From Polynucleobacter aenigmaticus (GTDB lineage: Bacteria; Pseudomonadota; Gammaproteobacteria; Burkholderiales; Burkholderiaceae): DNA of 54,127 bases. Of this stretch, positions 27,911 to 36,658 are shown one piece after another. The translations under genes and the position numbers were made by a program. Each line of letters begins with the position of its first letter. The first letter of the stretch is position 1. Below the pieces are notes generated by a model. That model had not been told where the DNA came from and did no database searches. It was given only the letters and a program-made list of their open reading frames with translations. The stretch is from NCBI RefSeq assembly GCF_002206635.1, contig NZ_NGUO01000007.1:1-54127 (forward strand). The letters are read 5' to 3'.

Positions 27911-28239
27911 AATTATTTAGCAAGCTCATTTTCATTGGTCTGTGTGTGGCATTAGCTGTGTCGGTGCGTGCTCAACACATTGGTAAAGACCAAATCAGCC
28001 TAGACTACAAAAAATCGTGCGCAAAAGAGCAGGTCAAACTACACGCCAAATTAAAAGATATGCCCGCTAGTGCATTCACTGATTACTGTGATTGCACTAC
28101 CCGCCAACTAGTGATCAATATCAGTCCAGCTCAATTAAAAGAACTGGATCAAGACAAGAGTCGTCCGGATTGGCTTAAGGCAGCAGAACAATCCGCTAGT
28201 AAGGCCTGCCTCAAAGAAAGTCCTAAGATTCAGGTTTAG
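27907..28239 (+). CDS. Secreted cysteine-containing hypothetical protein
   Basis: A 110-residue protein with a Sec signal peptide (MKLFSKLIFIGLCVALAVSV, cleavage after VRAQ). The mature domain has four cysteines (KKSCAKEQ, DYCDCTTRQ and SKACLKE) likely to form two disulfides. It resembles small periplasmic proteins seen in other Burkholderiales, but I know of no assigned function. Its start overlaps the DUF4149 stop by 4 bases, so it ends the four-gene unit that begins at 26001. Its last 17 bases overlap the convergent small gene on the other strand. Confidence 0.78.
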   Translation: MKLFSKLIFIGLCVALAVSVRAQHIGKDQISLDYKKSCAKEQVKLHAKLKDMPASAFTDYCDCTTRQLVINISPAQLKELDQDKSRPDWLKAAEQSASKACLKESPKIQV

Positions 28240-28402
28240 TGTTTTCAGGCTCGGGGCTCGAGTCTGGAGATTTTTTTCTTGCTGACATCAGGGGTGGTGC
28301 GCTCATTTTCTCGCCATCCCATACTTGGCCACACCAACACTCCCCTGCATCATTAATGATGCAGACGCCTGAGCCACAACAATGCTTATCTGGTGCTTTC
28401 AT
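28223..28402 (-). CDS. Small cysteine-rich protein
   Basis: A 59-residue cytoplasmic protein beginning MKAPDKHCCGSGVC and continuing ECWCGQVWDGEKM. The two cysteine groups (CC...C and CWCG) resemble a small zinc or iron-sulfur site, and short proteins with a C-W-C-G-x-x-W-D-G-E-K-M pattern are familiar from Burkholderiales, although without a known role. The C-terminal half is Pro/Ser/Lys-rich and probably disordered. I chose the ATG with AGG nearby; two further starts lie up to eight codons upstream. It overlaps the end of the convergent secreted-protein gene by 17 bases. The opposite strand is also open here but shows no protein features. Confidence 0.65.
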   Translation of the reverse strand: MKAPDKHCCGSGVCIINDAGECWCGQVWDGEKMSAPPLMSARKKSPDSSPEPENTKPES

Positions 28403-28494
28403 GATTAACCTATCCATTCCGAACAACTCATAATGAGGTCTATTCTAGAGTTTTTAATGAAACAACGTATTCATCCTCAGTCTATCCACCCGTC

Positions 28495-29118
28495 ATGAAA
28501 AACTCGTTATTTGATCTTTTGAGCACCCCAGAGCCAATTGCTATATTGGCAAAAGATGGTCAAGCCGAATATCTCAACAATTTTTATGCCGTAGATGAGT
28601 GTCATTATTTATTTAAGAGTCTACTAAGCCACCTACCGTGGGAATCCGATCAGATAATCATGTTTGGAAAGTTAGTTACTACCAGCAGAAAAGTTGTCTG
28701 GGTAGCCGATCCTGAGTGCCTGTATACCTACTCTGGAATTCAAAAAATACCTCAGGACTGGACTAATGAGTTGCTACAAATAAAGCACAAGCTAGAGCAA
28801 GTAACTGGCCATACCTACAACTCTTGCTTACTTAATCTGTATCACAACGGCAATGAGGGTATGGGCTGGCATAGCGATAACGAGAAAGAACTAGATAGCG
28901 CTACCCCTATTGCATCAGTCAGTCTTGGCGCTCGACGTAAATTTGCATTTCGCCATAAGCAGGATAAAACGACTACTTCAGTGTTTCTTGAAAATGGCAG
29001 CCTACTCATCATGCATCCACCCATGCAAGAGCACTGGCAACACAGCCTTCTCAAAACCAAGATCGCTACAAGCCCCCGAATCAACCTTACCTTTCGAAAA
29101 ATACTACCTAGAATATGA
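28495..29118 (+). CDS. alkB: AlkB-type 2-oxoglutarate/Fe(II) dioxygenase
   Basis: A 207-residue DNA or RNA repair demethylase that removes methyl groups from 1-methyladenine and 3-methylcytosine. The iron ligands are His126 and Asp128 (GWHSDNEKE) and His183 (HWQHSLLK). The 2-oxoglutarate arginines are in RINLTFRK. The nucleotide-lid region (SRKVVWVADPECLYTYSG) is closer to the ALKBH2/3-like branch than to E. coli AlkB. Its stop overlaps the next gene by 4 bases. No Ada-type regulator is adjacent. Confidence 0.92.
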   Translation: MKNSLFDLLSTPEPIAILAKDGQAEYLNNFYAVDECHYLFKSLLSHLPWESDQIIMFGKLVTTSRKVVWVADPECLYTYSGIQKIPQDWTNELLQIKHKLEQVTGHTYNSCLLNLYHNGNEGMGWHSDNEKELDSATPIASVSLGARRKFAFRHKQDKTTTSVFLENGSLLIMHPPMQEHWQHSLLKTKIATSPRINLTFRKILPRI

Positions 29119-30119
29119 ATCCCAAAAGAGCAATTAAGAAGGTGGCTGTTATTGGCGCAGGTATTGCAGGCCTCTCCTGCGCAAGAGAATTGCAATCATT
29201 CGGCATGTTGGTAGACGTCTTTGAAAAGAGCCGCGGCCCTAGTGGAAGAATGAGCACACGGCGGATGCAAGATTGGTCTGCAGACCATGGGGCCCAATAC
29301 TTTACTGCTAGGGATCCACGCTTTATTAAGGAAGTGCAAAGATGGAGACAAGCTGGCATCGCTGATATTTGGACGCCCAAACTGAAGGTATATGAGAGCA
29401 ATGTATGGTGCGATAGTAGTTCACAGGAAACGCGCTACGTTGGAACCCCCAATATGAACTCGCCGGGAAAGTATTTAACTGAAGACCTATCGGTGAAATA
29501 TGAACGAACAATAACCGGACTGGAGTCGAGAGATGGTCAATGGGCCATTCACTGCAGTGAAAGTGGAGCAGTCGCAACACTGTACGATTGTGTTGTATTC
29601 GCTATACCAGCCCCCCAGGCAAGCGCCTTGCTGAAGAATCTGGATGCTCGAGCTTCTAGCATTAGCAATTCGGCACAGATGAAGGCTTGCTGGACAATGA
29701 TGGCGCACCTTCCGCACCAACTCGCGACAGACTTTGATGCAGCATTTATCAACCAAGAAATTATCAATTGGATTTGTCAAAACGGATCCAAACCAATGCG
29801 CCAAGGAACGATGTGGACCATCAATGGAAGTCCAGCCTGGAGTCAAGAGAATGTGGAGCTTAGCAAAGATGATGCTCAAGACCAGATGATGGAATGCCTG
29901 ACGAGGCTTGGGTTTAACTGTCAGGATGCTGAAATCAGCATGCACCGCTGGCGCTACGCAAGCGGAAGCCTGGAAAATTCAATCGATTTTCTTTCACTAC
30001 CGGATATCCGTTTAGGGCTGTGTGGGGACTGGCTTAACGGAGGCAGAGTAGAAGGTGCTTGGTTAAGCGGACTCGGCCTGGCCGTAGATATTCATCAGTC
30101 CACCAAACAATATTTATAA
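29115..30119 (+). CDS. FAD-dependent amine-oxidase/renalase-like protein
   Basis: A 334-residue flavoprotein. The FAD Rossmann motif VIGAGIAGLSCARELQ is at residues 12-27, followed by VFEKSRGPSGRMSTRR and DHGAQYFTARD. The C-terminal FAD contact is GLCGDWLNGGRVEGAWLSG. This pattern matches the renalase-like group of NAD(P)-binding amine oxidases in proteobacteria, whose substrate is unknown. Four-base overlap with alkB suggests co-translation. A hairpin terminator for the opposite strand lies just after it. Confidence 0.87.
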   Translation: MNPKRAIKKVAVIGAGIAGLSCARELQSFGMLVDVFEKSRGPSGRMSTRRMQDWSADHGAQYFTARDPRFIKEVQRWRQAGIADIWTPKLKVYESNVWCDSSSQETRYVGTPNMNSPGKYLTEDLSVKYERTITGLESRDGQWAIHCSESGAVATLYDCVVFAIPAPQASALLKNLDARASSISNSAQMKACWTMMAHLPHQLATDFDAAFINQEIINWICQNGSKPMRQGTMWTINGSPAWSQENVELSKDDAQDQMMECLTRLGFNCQDAEISMHRWRYASGSLENSIDFLSLPDIRLGLCGDWLNGGRVEGAWLSGLGLAVDIHQSTKQYL

Positions 30120-30132
30120 GGATTGGGTTAGC

Positions 30133-30154
30133 AAAAAACCACCTCTAAGGGTGG
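30133..30154 (-). terminator. Rho-independent terminator of the carboxylesterase gene
   Basis: On the minus strand the stem CCACC pairs with GGTGG (30154-30139) around a six-base loop, followed by TTTTTT (30138-30133). It lies 22 bases after the esterase stop codon. On the plus strand it would form only a weak hairpin after the flavoprotein gene, without a T-tract. Confidence 0.75.
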
Positions 30155-30176
30155 CTGGTTGATTTCTTATTGGAAA

Positions 30177-31835
30177 TTAAAAAGCGTTTTTAAGACGCTC
30201 TAGCGAATAGATTTCTCTCAAATGCAACATTTGATAAGCTACGCGATCTTTGAGTAATCCAGTGATGGTTGCTGGGCCGTCAGAGTAATTTCTCATGACA
30301 TCAGCCTTCAGGTTATAAATAGGCCAGTTTCCTTGACCGCCCACATTAGGATTACCAGTTTTGGCAAACGCAGCCCAACTAGCCGACATTTTTTCAGTAA
30401 GGGCCTGATCTGCAGGGCTATTCTTATCTACGATTGGATACCAATCTTTTGGCCAAGCATGGGTTTTCTTAAAGTCAGCAATATCTCTTTCGATTCTGGC
30501 GCATTGATCCAATTCAGATTCAATCCGTTTTGGAGCCTGAGGCATTAATGCCAAACTTCCAAATACGTAAGTGATTTCAAAAGTATGCGGCGACCCTGGA
30601 AAAGCAGGTCGAATATTCTTCGTTAAATAGTCATAGTAATAAGCGTAACCTGGAGCCACACCGTTCATGCTGTCAGCCAATAGTTTCGTACTAGCCCGAT
30701 ACATCAAGTCTTGAATTACAAAAGAATTCAAAATACATTTGTCTTTGACCTTGGAATAGAGCTTTTCGATAATTTTTGGGTCTTCATGCACCTGCTTCAT
30801 AAACACATCCAATGACGGCTCACCAGGCAACATAAAGTCAGAGTCAAATGAGTTCGTACCAATCATGAAAGGCACTTTTGCTTGCTTACCTGCCGCAAAT
30901 AAAGGAATGGGATCGCCCTTAATGATCTGGCCATCAATAAAAGGTCCGCCAAACTCACCGGCATAAAAATCCCCTCCATTAAGAACCAGCTTATCTGCTG
31001 GCAACCCCCTTAACTCTGCCAACGATTTCACGCCAAGCGCAGCCATGTATTTAGCGTCGATCTCAACCTCGGACGTAAGTCCTAGGCGTTTCTCAGTCAT
31101 GCCACGCAAGGGGCTCTGTTGGGCGCTCTGCGCAATTGCCTTATGAAATAAACCTTTAGCCGCATCAGAAACCATTAACCAAGTAACACTCCGCCCACCG
31201 GCAGACTGACCAAAGATCGTCACATTATCTGGATTCCCACCAAATGCAGCGATATTATTTTTAACCCACTTGAGAGAGGCAATTTGATCCATCGTGCCGT
31301 AATTTCCAACTGGCTCGTCCTTGGCTTTCGCTTCTGCTATTAACTCTTTGGGAGCGAAAAAACCGAGTGAGCCCAAACGGTAATCAACTGTCACTACGAT
31401 CACTCCGTTTCTCACTAAATTAATCGGAGTGAACTGTGGGTCACTAGCTCCATCGACTAATAAGCCACCCCCATGAAACCAGACCATCACCGGCATGTTC
31501 TTGCTGGCTTTTTCAGGTAAGTACACGTTCAACTTTAGACAGTCTTCACTACCAGGAAGTACAAGGCCTGCACTGAGATTCTTAATGAAAGCTTGAGGAC
31601 ATGAAGCGCCGAATTTGCTAGCATCTCGTACCCCACTCCAAGCCATGGCTGGCTGTGGCGGTCTCCACCTGAGCTCGCCTATCGGAGGATCTGCATAAGG
31701 GATATTCTTAAATGCCTGCATCTTGTACTCAAGAGCCCCTTGAAGTTGTCCATTTTCAACTTGCACAATTGGTCGCTCAGCAGCGCAGATAGTCAAAGCA
31801 ATACTACTTAGTAGAAGGGTAAATATCTTTTTCAT
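30177..31835 (-). CDS. Carboxylesterase family hydrolase, secreted
   Basis: A 552-residue type-B carboxylesterase with a signal peptide (cleavage after TICAAE). It has the family motifs FKNIPYADPPIGELRWRPPQP, split here as FKNIPYADPPIGELRW and RPPQP, and EDCLKLNVYLP. The nucleophile motif is FGQSAGGRSV (Ser near residue 212), where most family members have GESAGG or GESAGA, so Glu is replaced by Gln beside the active serine. The histidine is expected near PHTFEITYVFG. It is probably periplasmic or exported. The substrate is unknown. It stands alone with its own terminator. Confidence 0.88.
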   Translation of the reverse strand: MKKIFTLLLSSIALTICAAERPIVQVENGQLQGALEYKMQAFKNIPYADPPIGELRWRPPQPAMAWSGVRDASKFGASCPQAFIKNLSAGLVLPGSEDCLKLNVYLPEKASKNMPVMVWFHGGGLLVDGASDPQFTPINLVRNGVIVVTVDYRLGSLGFFAPKELIAEAKAKDEPVGNYGTMDQIASLKWVKNNIAAFGGNPDNVTIFGQSAGGRSVTWLMVSDAAKGLFHKAIAQSAQQSPLRGMTEKRLGLTSEVEIDAKYMAALGVKSLAELRGLPADKLVLNGGDFYAGEFGGPFIDGQIIKGDPIPLFAAGKQAKVPFMIGTNSFDSDFMLPGEPSLDVFMKQVHEDPKIIEKLYSKVKDKCILNSFVIQDLMYRASTKLLADSMNGVAPGYAYYYDYLTKNIRPAFPGSPHTFEITYVFGSLALMPQAPKRIESELDQCARIERDIADFKKTHAWPKDWYPIVDKNSPADQALTEKMSASWAAFAKTGNPNVGGQGNWPIYNLKADVMRNYSDGPATITGLLKDRVAYQMLHLREIYSLERLKNAF

Positions 31836-31886
31836 CTAACTCTTCCTAATGGGGGTATGGCTTTATAAAGAGCGGCGTGGAAAAAC

Positions 31887-32351
31887 TTAATTCTTTTTCC
31901 AGCGCGCCATTGCAACATCGTCAGTTACACGGGCATCCACCCACCTACTACCTTCTAAGGTCTCTTCTTTTTTCCAGAACGGGGCTGCCGTTTTAAGGTA
32001 GTCCATGATGAACTCGCAAGCAGCAAATGCTTCTCCTCGGTGTGCACTGGTGACTGCTACCAGCACAATTTGATCTTCAGGCAATAGCGGTCCCACTCGA
32101 TGGATGACTAGCGTCCTGTAAAGATCCCAGCGGCCTCTGGCTTGCGTGGTGATTTCCTCAAGGGATTTTTCTGTCATACCGGGATAGTGTTCCAGCGTCA
32201 TACCCTTAACCTGGCTACCGTCATTCATATCACGCACAGTACCAACGAAAGTCACTACTGCACCTACGCGAGGATCATCCTTGTGAAGCGCTTTGACTTC
32301 AGTCGTTAAATCAAAGTCTGCCTCTTGAATGCGAATGAAATCATTCTGCAT
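31887..32351 (-). CDS. moaE: Molybdopterin synthase catalytic subunit
   Basis: A 154-residue subunit which, with MoaD, converts precursor Z to molybdopterin. The start is set at the ATG at 32351 (MQNDFIRIQEADFDL), one base after the moaD stop codon; the open frame upstream lies inside moaD and is not part of the protein. Family motifs include VVTFVGTVRDMNDG, LEHYPGMTEKSLEEI, HRVGPLLPEDQIVLVAVTSAHR and PFWKKEE, with the catalytic lysines in the last. It is the last gene of the run that starts with the aminotransferase at 37914. Confidence 0.94.
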   Translation of the reverse strand: MQNDFIRIQEADFDLTTEVKALHKDDPRVGAVVTFVGTVRDMNDGSQVKGMTLEHYPGMTEKSLEEITTQARGRWDLYRTLVIHRVGPLLPEDQIVLVAVTSAHRGEAFAACEFIMDYLKTAAPFWKKEETLEGSRWVDARVTDDVAMARWKKN

Positions 32352-32352
32352 C

Positions 32353-32610
32353 TTAGCCACCAGTAACCGGAGGGAAGAAAGCCACTTCGGCACCCTCAAC
32401 TAGTGATGTTGTGTCTTTAACCATTTCTTGATTTAAGGCACAGCGAATTACCTTGCCGCTGGCTAATATTTCAGCCCAAGGATCTCCACGTTGAATTAGA
32501 TAACTTCTTAAATCGGCAATCGTCTTTACTCCCGCTGGAGCAGTCATACTCTCCTCAGCAAGGCCAAGACCTTCTCGCAGTGAGGCAAAGAATCGCAATT
32601 GGAGTTTCAT
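32353..32610 (-). CDS. moaD: Molybdopterin synthase sulfur carrier subunit
   Basis: An 85-residue ubiquitin-like protein ending in the required Gly-Gly (FFPPVTGG), which is thiocarboxylated to carry sulfur. The middle has RCALNQEMV and ALVEGAEVAFFPP-type features of the family. It lies 18 bases after moeA and one base before moaE. The close packing implies coupled translation with moaE, giving the stoichiometric complex. Confidence 0.94.
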   Translation of the reverse strand: MKLQLRFFASLREGLGLAEESMTAPAGVKTIADLRSYLIQRGDPWAEILASGKVIRCALNQEMVKDTTSLVEGAEVAFFPPVTGG

Positions 32611-32628
32611 GGGTGAATGCTAATCCGA

Positions 32629-33883
32629 TTAGACTAGGAGGGCATTAAAAGGAATGTATTTCACTATATCCCCTACCTTGAATGCCTGTCCTGGAGGGCA
32701 ATCTACTAAGCCATCACCCCATGAGGCGCTGGTAAGAACCCCGGAGCTTTGATTGGGGAATAGATCTAAGCCGCCTTGGGCATTAATCTTGACGCGTAGG
32801 AATTCATTACGGCGATCGGCTTTGAGCCAATCAAAGTCAGCGCGCATTGGGTAGGCTTGGGGAGGACTCACATCCCGCCCTTGCAGCTTCAGAATAAATG
32901 GTCGCACAAACAATAGGAAAGTTACAAAGCTGGATACCGGATTACCAGGTAAACCAATAAACCAAGTTTCCGCTTCGGCCACTCCGCCCTTTAAATCATC
33001 GGACTTGCGTACGGCACCAAAAGCCAAGGGCTTGCCAGGTTTGATGCCAATCTGCCAGAGATCTAGCCTACCTTCGGCAGTCACTGCGGGCTTGATGTGG
33101 TCCTCTTCACCAACCGATACACCACCAGAAGTAATAATCAAGTCATGGTCTTTACTGGCTTTACGCAAGGTTTCTCGGGTGGCATCAAGACTATCAGGAA
33201 CAATTCCAAAGTCAGTAGCATCGCAACCCAAGGATTTAATACATGCCAACAAGGTATCGCGATTAGAGTTGTAGATGCCGCCTGGTTTGAGTGGCTCGCC
33301 AGGTAGAGAAAGTTCATCGCCAGTAAAAAAAAGCAGCAACTTTGACTTTGCGCTTCACATTTAAATGCGTTAAGCCAGCAGAAGCGGCCACACCCAATTC
33401 TTGAGGACGGAGAAAAGTGCCTGCAATTAATGCGGTCTCGCCTCCAGTCAAATCTTCGCCCCGCTTACGAATCCATTGCCCCGATGTTGGCGCTATATTT
33501 ACCTGCACTTCATCAGTTGATCCATCTGGAATAACGCAGTCTTCTTGCATCACTACCGCATCAGCACCAGGCGGAACTGGGGCACCGGTAAATATTCTGG
33601 CGGCAGTACCTGGCTCGAGCTGCATACCCATAGAGCCAGCCGGAATGCGTTGCGCAATTTTCAGAATATTTCCGGGAGTTTGGGTATCGGCAGTGCGGAC
33701 TGCGTAACCATCCATCGAGGTGTTATCCAGCGGCGGTACATCGGCCAAGCTATTAACGCTTTCCGCAAGCACACGACCCAAGGCAGCTTGCATCGCAAGT
33801 GTTTCAGTTTCATTCACGGGCTTTGCGTGAGAGAGTAAATGATCTAAAGCCTGCTGAGCAGTCAACATTGGTGGCTTAGTCAT
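32629..33883 (-). pseudogene. moeA: Molybdopterin molybdenumtransferase, frameshifted
   Basis: MoeA inserts molybdate into molybdopterin. Here the N-terminal half (33883-33314, 189 codons; motifs DNTSMDGYAV and TGAPVPPGADAVVMQ) ends early in FFYWR and a stop. The rest continues in another frame (32629 to about 33339; SGGVSVGEED and GLPGNPVSSF). Eight T on the minus strand (33332-33325) would read as seven in an intact gene, giving VKVAAFFTGDEL and about 418 codons, the normal length. Both halves keep all motifs, so the break is recent, a sequence error, or compensated by slippage. MoaD and MoaE are intact next door. Confidence 0.85.
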
Positions 33884-33897
33884 AGTGCTTTATGTAT

Positions 33898-35340
33898 TTA
33901 GTTGAGATGAGTGGTGATGAAGTTTTTGACTTGATTGACATCGGCATCCATATTTTCAACGCGCTGCGGCAAAGACTTGATATCTTTAAATGCAGCCGGA
34001 CACTCTGCAGGACGGCCCAAAGCAATTTCAATCGTCTCTTCAAACTTAATCGGCAACGCAGTCTCAAGTACCAGCATAGGGACTCCGGCTTGCAAATGCT
34101 CACGCGCCACCTTCACACCATCTGCAGTGTGCGTATCAATCATGACACCATAGCGTTGATCAATATCGCGGATCGTGTCTAAACGATTTTGATGGGTGCT
34201 ACGACCAGATTGGAAGCCGTATTTACCGATCTCTCTAAAGATTGTTTCTTTAGAAATATCAAATCCACCAGCTTCATCTACTTGCTTAAACATGCCTGCA
34301 GTTATTTTGCCGTCCTGACCCATGAGGTCAAAGACAAAACGTTCAAAGTTACTCGCTTTGGAGATATCCATAGAGGGACTGGAGGTATGCAAAGTCTCAG
34401 CGGACTTACGCGCACGATAAACCCCAGTACGGAAGAACTCATCAAGAACATCATTCTCATTGGTGGCTGCAACCAAATGCGCGATCGGTAAACCCATCAT
34501 ACGGGCAATGTGGCCAGCGCAGATATTACCAAAGTTGCCTGATGGCACAGTGAAGGAAACTTTTTCTGTACTCGACTTGGTGGCTAACAAATAGCCTTGG
34601 AAGTAATACACGACCTGGGCCACAACACGACCCCAGTTAATAGAGTTTACGGTACCAATTTGGTGATTGGCTTTAAAGGCGTGGTCGTTGCTCACTGCCT
34701 TCACAATATCTTGGCAATCATCGAACACACCTGCTACTGCCAGATTGAAAATATTCGGATCTTGCAAGGAATACATTTGCGCAGATTGGAAAGAGCTCAT
34801 CTTGCCGCGTGGCGAGAGCATAAAAACCTTGACGCCCTCTTTGCCACGCATTGCATACTCAGCAGCACTACCAGTATCACCAGAGGTGGCGCCCAAAATA
34901 TTGAGCTTCTGGCCTTTTTTCTTTAGGGCATATTCAAAGAGATTGCCGAGTAACTGCATCGCCATATCTTTAAATGCCAAAGTGGGTCCATTAGACAAAC
35001 TGAGAAGGCCAATACGCGTACCCTGCTCTTCACCCATCCAATGCAATGGTGTGATGTCTTTAGCATTGTCTTCAGCGCGGCCATTGCAATAAACCTGCTC
35101 TGTATAAGTTTTACGCAATAAGGCACGTAAATCTGCCTCGGGAATGTCGTCGCAATACAGGCTCAAGACTTCATAAGCGAGATCAGCATAAGACAAACCG
35201 CGCCATGAATCCAATTGCTCTTTAGTGACCTTGGGGTACTCAATAGGTAAATACAGGCCACCATCCGGCGCTAAACCACCAAGCAGAATTTCTAGAAAGG
35301 ATTGTTGCGGGCTATTGCCCCGAGTCGATTGGTAACGCAT
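33898..35340 (-). CDS. thrC: Threonine synthase
   Basis: A 480-residue PLP enzyme making threonine from phosphohomoserine. The N-terminal MRYQSTRG and the PLP lysine in GPTLAFKDMAMQLLGN (near residue 112) mark it, together with ILGATSGDTGSAAEYAMRG, which binds the PLP phosphate. The length and the long middle insertions fit the fungal/proteobacterial class II type. It is 7 bases after hom and 14 bases before moeA. It ends the threonine part of the run. Confidence 0.96.
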   Translation of the reverse strand: MRYQSTRGNSPQQSFLEILLGGLAPDGGLYLPIEYPKVTKEQLDSWRGLSYADLAYEVLSLYCDDIPEADLRALLRKTYTEQVYCNGRAEDNAKDITPLHWMGEEQGTRIGLLSLSNGPTLAFKDMAMQLLGNLFEYALKKKGQKLNILGATSGDTGSAAEYAMRGKEGVKVFMLSPRGKMSSFQSAQMYSLQDPNIFNLAVAGVFDDCQDIVKAVSNDHAFKANHQIGTVNSINWGRVVAQVVYYFQGYLLATKSSTEKVSFTVPSGNFGNICAGHIARMMGLPIAHLVAATNENDVLDEFFRTGVYRARKSAETLHTSSPSMDISKASNFERFVFDLMGQDGKITAGMFKQVDEAGGFDISKETIFREIGKYGFQSGRSTHQNRLDTIRDIDQRYGVMIDTHTADGVKVAREHLQAGVPMLVLETALPIKFEETIEIALGRPAECPAAFKDIKSLPQRVENMDADVNQVKNFITTHLN

Positions 35341-35347
35341 GTTTATA

Positions 35348-36658
35348 TTAGGACAGATTTTCTAAACGGATCTTCACCACTTCGCCCGCGACAGTTTTCA
35401 GGTCCTGAATCTCCTGAATCGCTGCAAGCATGTGTTTTTCTTTAGTCTCGTGAGTCAGGGCAACCAAATCAGTTTGGCTTTCACCCTCGTCCGCTTCTTT
35501 TTGCAGGAGAGCATCAATCGAAATACCATGGGCAGCTAAGATCTTGGTAATGTCAGCCAACACGCCAGCTTGGTCAGCTACACGCAGACGTAAGTAATAG
35601 CTGGTGGTGATTTCACCCATAGGCAATACAGCGATATCGCGCACTGCATCTGGCTGGAATGCTAAGTAGGGAACGCGACTCTCAGGGCTCGCGCCCAATA
35701 AACGGGTGATATCCACTAAATCGGCAATTACTGCTGAAGCAGTTGGCTCGGAGCCTGCGCCTTTACCGTAGTAAAGCGTAGTGCCAACTGCATCGCCAAA
35801 TACTTGAACAGCGTTCATCGCACCTTCAACGTTTGCAATCAAACGCTTAGTTGGAATCAATGTCGGATGAACACGCAGCTCTACACCGGCAGCGGTCTTT
35901 TTAGCGATACCGAGCAACTTAATGCGATAGCCTAACTGCTCAGCATATTTAATATCGATTGCATCTAATTTAGTAATGCCTTCAACGTGTGCTTTTTCAA
36001 ACTGCATTGGAATACCAAATGCAATCGCACTCATGATGGTTGCTTTATGGGCAGCATCAACGCCTTCAATGTCAAAAGTTGGATCTGCTTCTGCGTAACC
36101 TAAGCGTTGCGCCTCCTTCAAGACAGTTGCAAAGTCCAAACCTTTGTCGCGCATCTCAGAAAGAATGAAGTTAGTTGTGCCGTTAATGATGCCGGCGATC
36201 CACTCAATACGGTTGGCAGTTAAGCCTTCGCGCAAAGCCTTAATAATCGGAATGCCGCCAGCAACAGCCGCTTCAAATGCGACCATCACACCCTTTTCAT
36301 GGGCGGCTTTAAATATCTCATTGCCGTGCACTGCAATCAAAGCCTTATTAGCTGTGACCACATGCTTACCAGCAGCGATTGCCTCAAGCACCAAGTCTTT
36401 CGCAATGCCGTAGCCGCCAATCAATTCAACAACGATATCGATCTCAGGATTATTAATCACCGCACGTGCATCACTCACAACTTGCGCGTGGTCCTTTACC
36501 AATTCCTTGGCCCGCTCTACATTAAGATCGGCTACGGTATGAATACGAATGACACGACCAGCGCGACGAGTAATCTCATCTTGATTGCGTTCGAGAACAG
36601 TAAATACACCACCACCTACAGTGCCAATGCCTAATAGACCAACTTGAATCGGTTTCAT
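35348..36658 (-). CDS. hom: Homoserine dehydrogenase
   Basis: A 436-residue NAD(P)-dependent enzyme making homoserine for threonine and methionine. The Rossmann motif is GLLGIGTVGGGVFTVL, and the catalytic region has GIINGTTNFILSEM and EADPTFDIEGVDAAHKATI. A C-terminal ACT domain (about 355-430, YLRLRVADQAGVLADITKIL) is the likely site of threonine feedback control. It overlaps the upstream aminotransferase gene by 4 bases. There is no fused aspartate kinase. Confidence 0.96.
   Translation of the reverse strand: MKPIQVGLLGIGTVGGGVFTVLERNQDEITRRAGRVIRIHTVADLNVERAKELVKDHAQVVSDARAVINNPEIDIVVELIGGYGIAKDLVLEAIAAGKHVVTANKALIAVHGNEIFKAAHEKGVMVAFEAAVAGGIPIIKALREGLTANRIEWIAGIINGTTNFILSEMRDKGLDFATVLKEAQRLGYAEADPTFDIEGVDAAHKATIMSAIAFGIPMQFEKAHVEGITKLDAIDIKYAEQLGYRIKLLGIAKKTAAGVELRVHPTLIPTKRLIANVEGAMNAVQVFGDAVGTTLYYGKGAGSEPTASAVIADLVDITRLLGASPESRVPYLAFQPDAVRDIAVLPMGEITTSYYLRLRVADQAGVLADITKILAAHGISIDALLQKEADEGESQTDLVALTHETKEKHMLAAIQEIQDLKTVAGEVVKIRLENLS

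Noticed and set aside
28239..28433. Plus-strand open frame opposite the small Cys-rich gene
   Set aside because: No ribosome site and no recognisable features; the opposite strand has the cysteine motifs, so this is a shadow.
33005..33306. Plus-strand open frames antisense to moeA
   Set aside because: They mirror conserved MoeA codons and have no start signals; shadows only.
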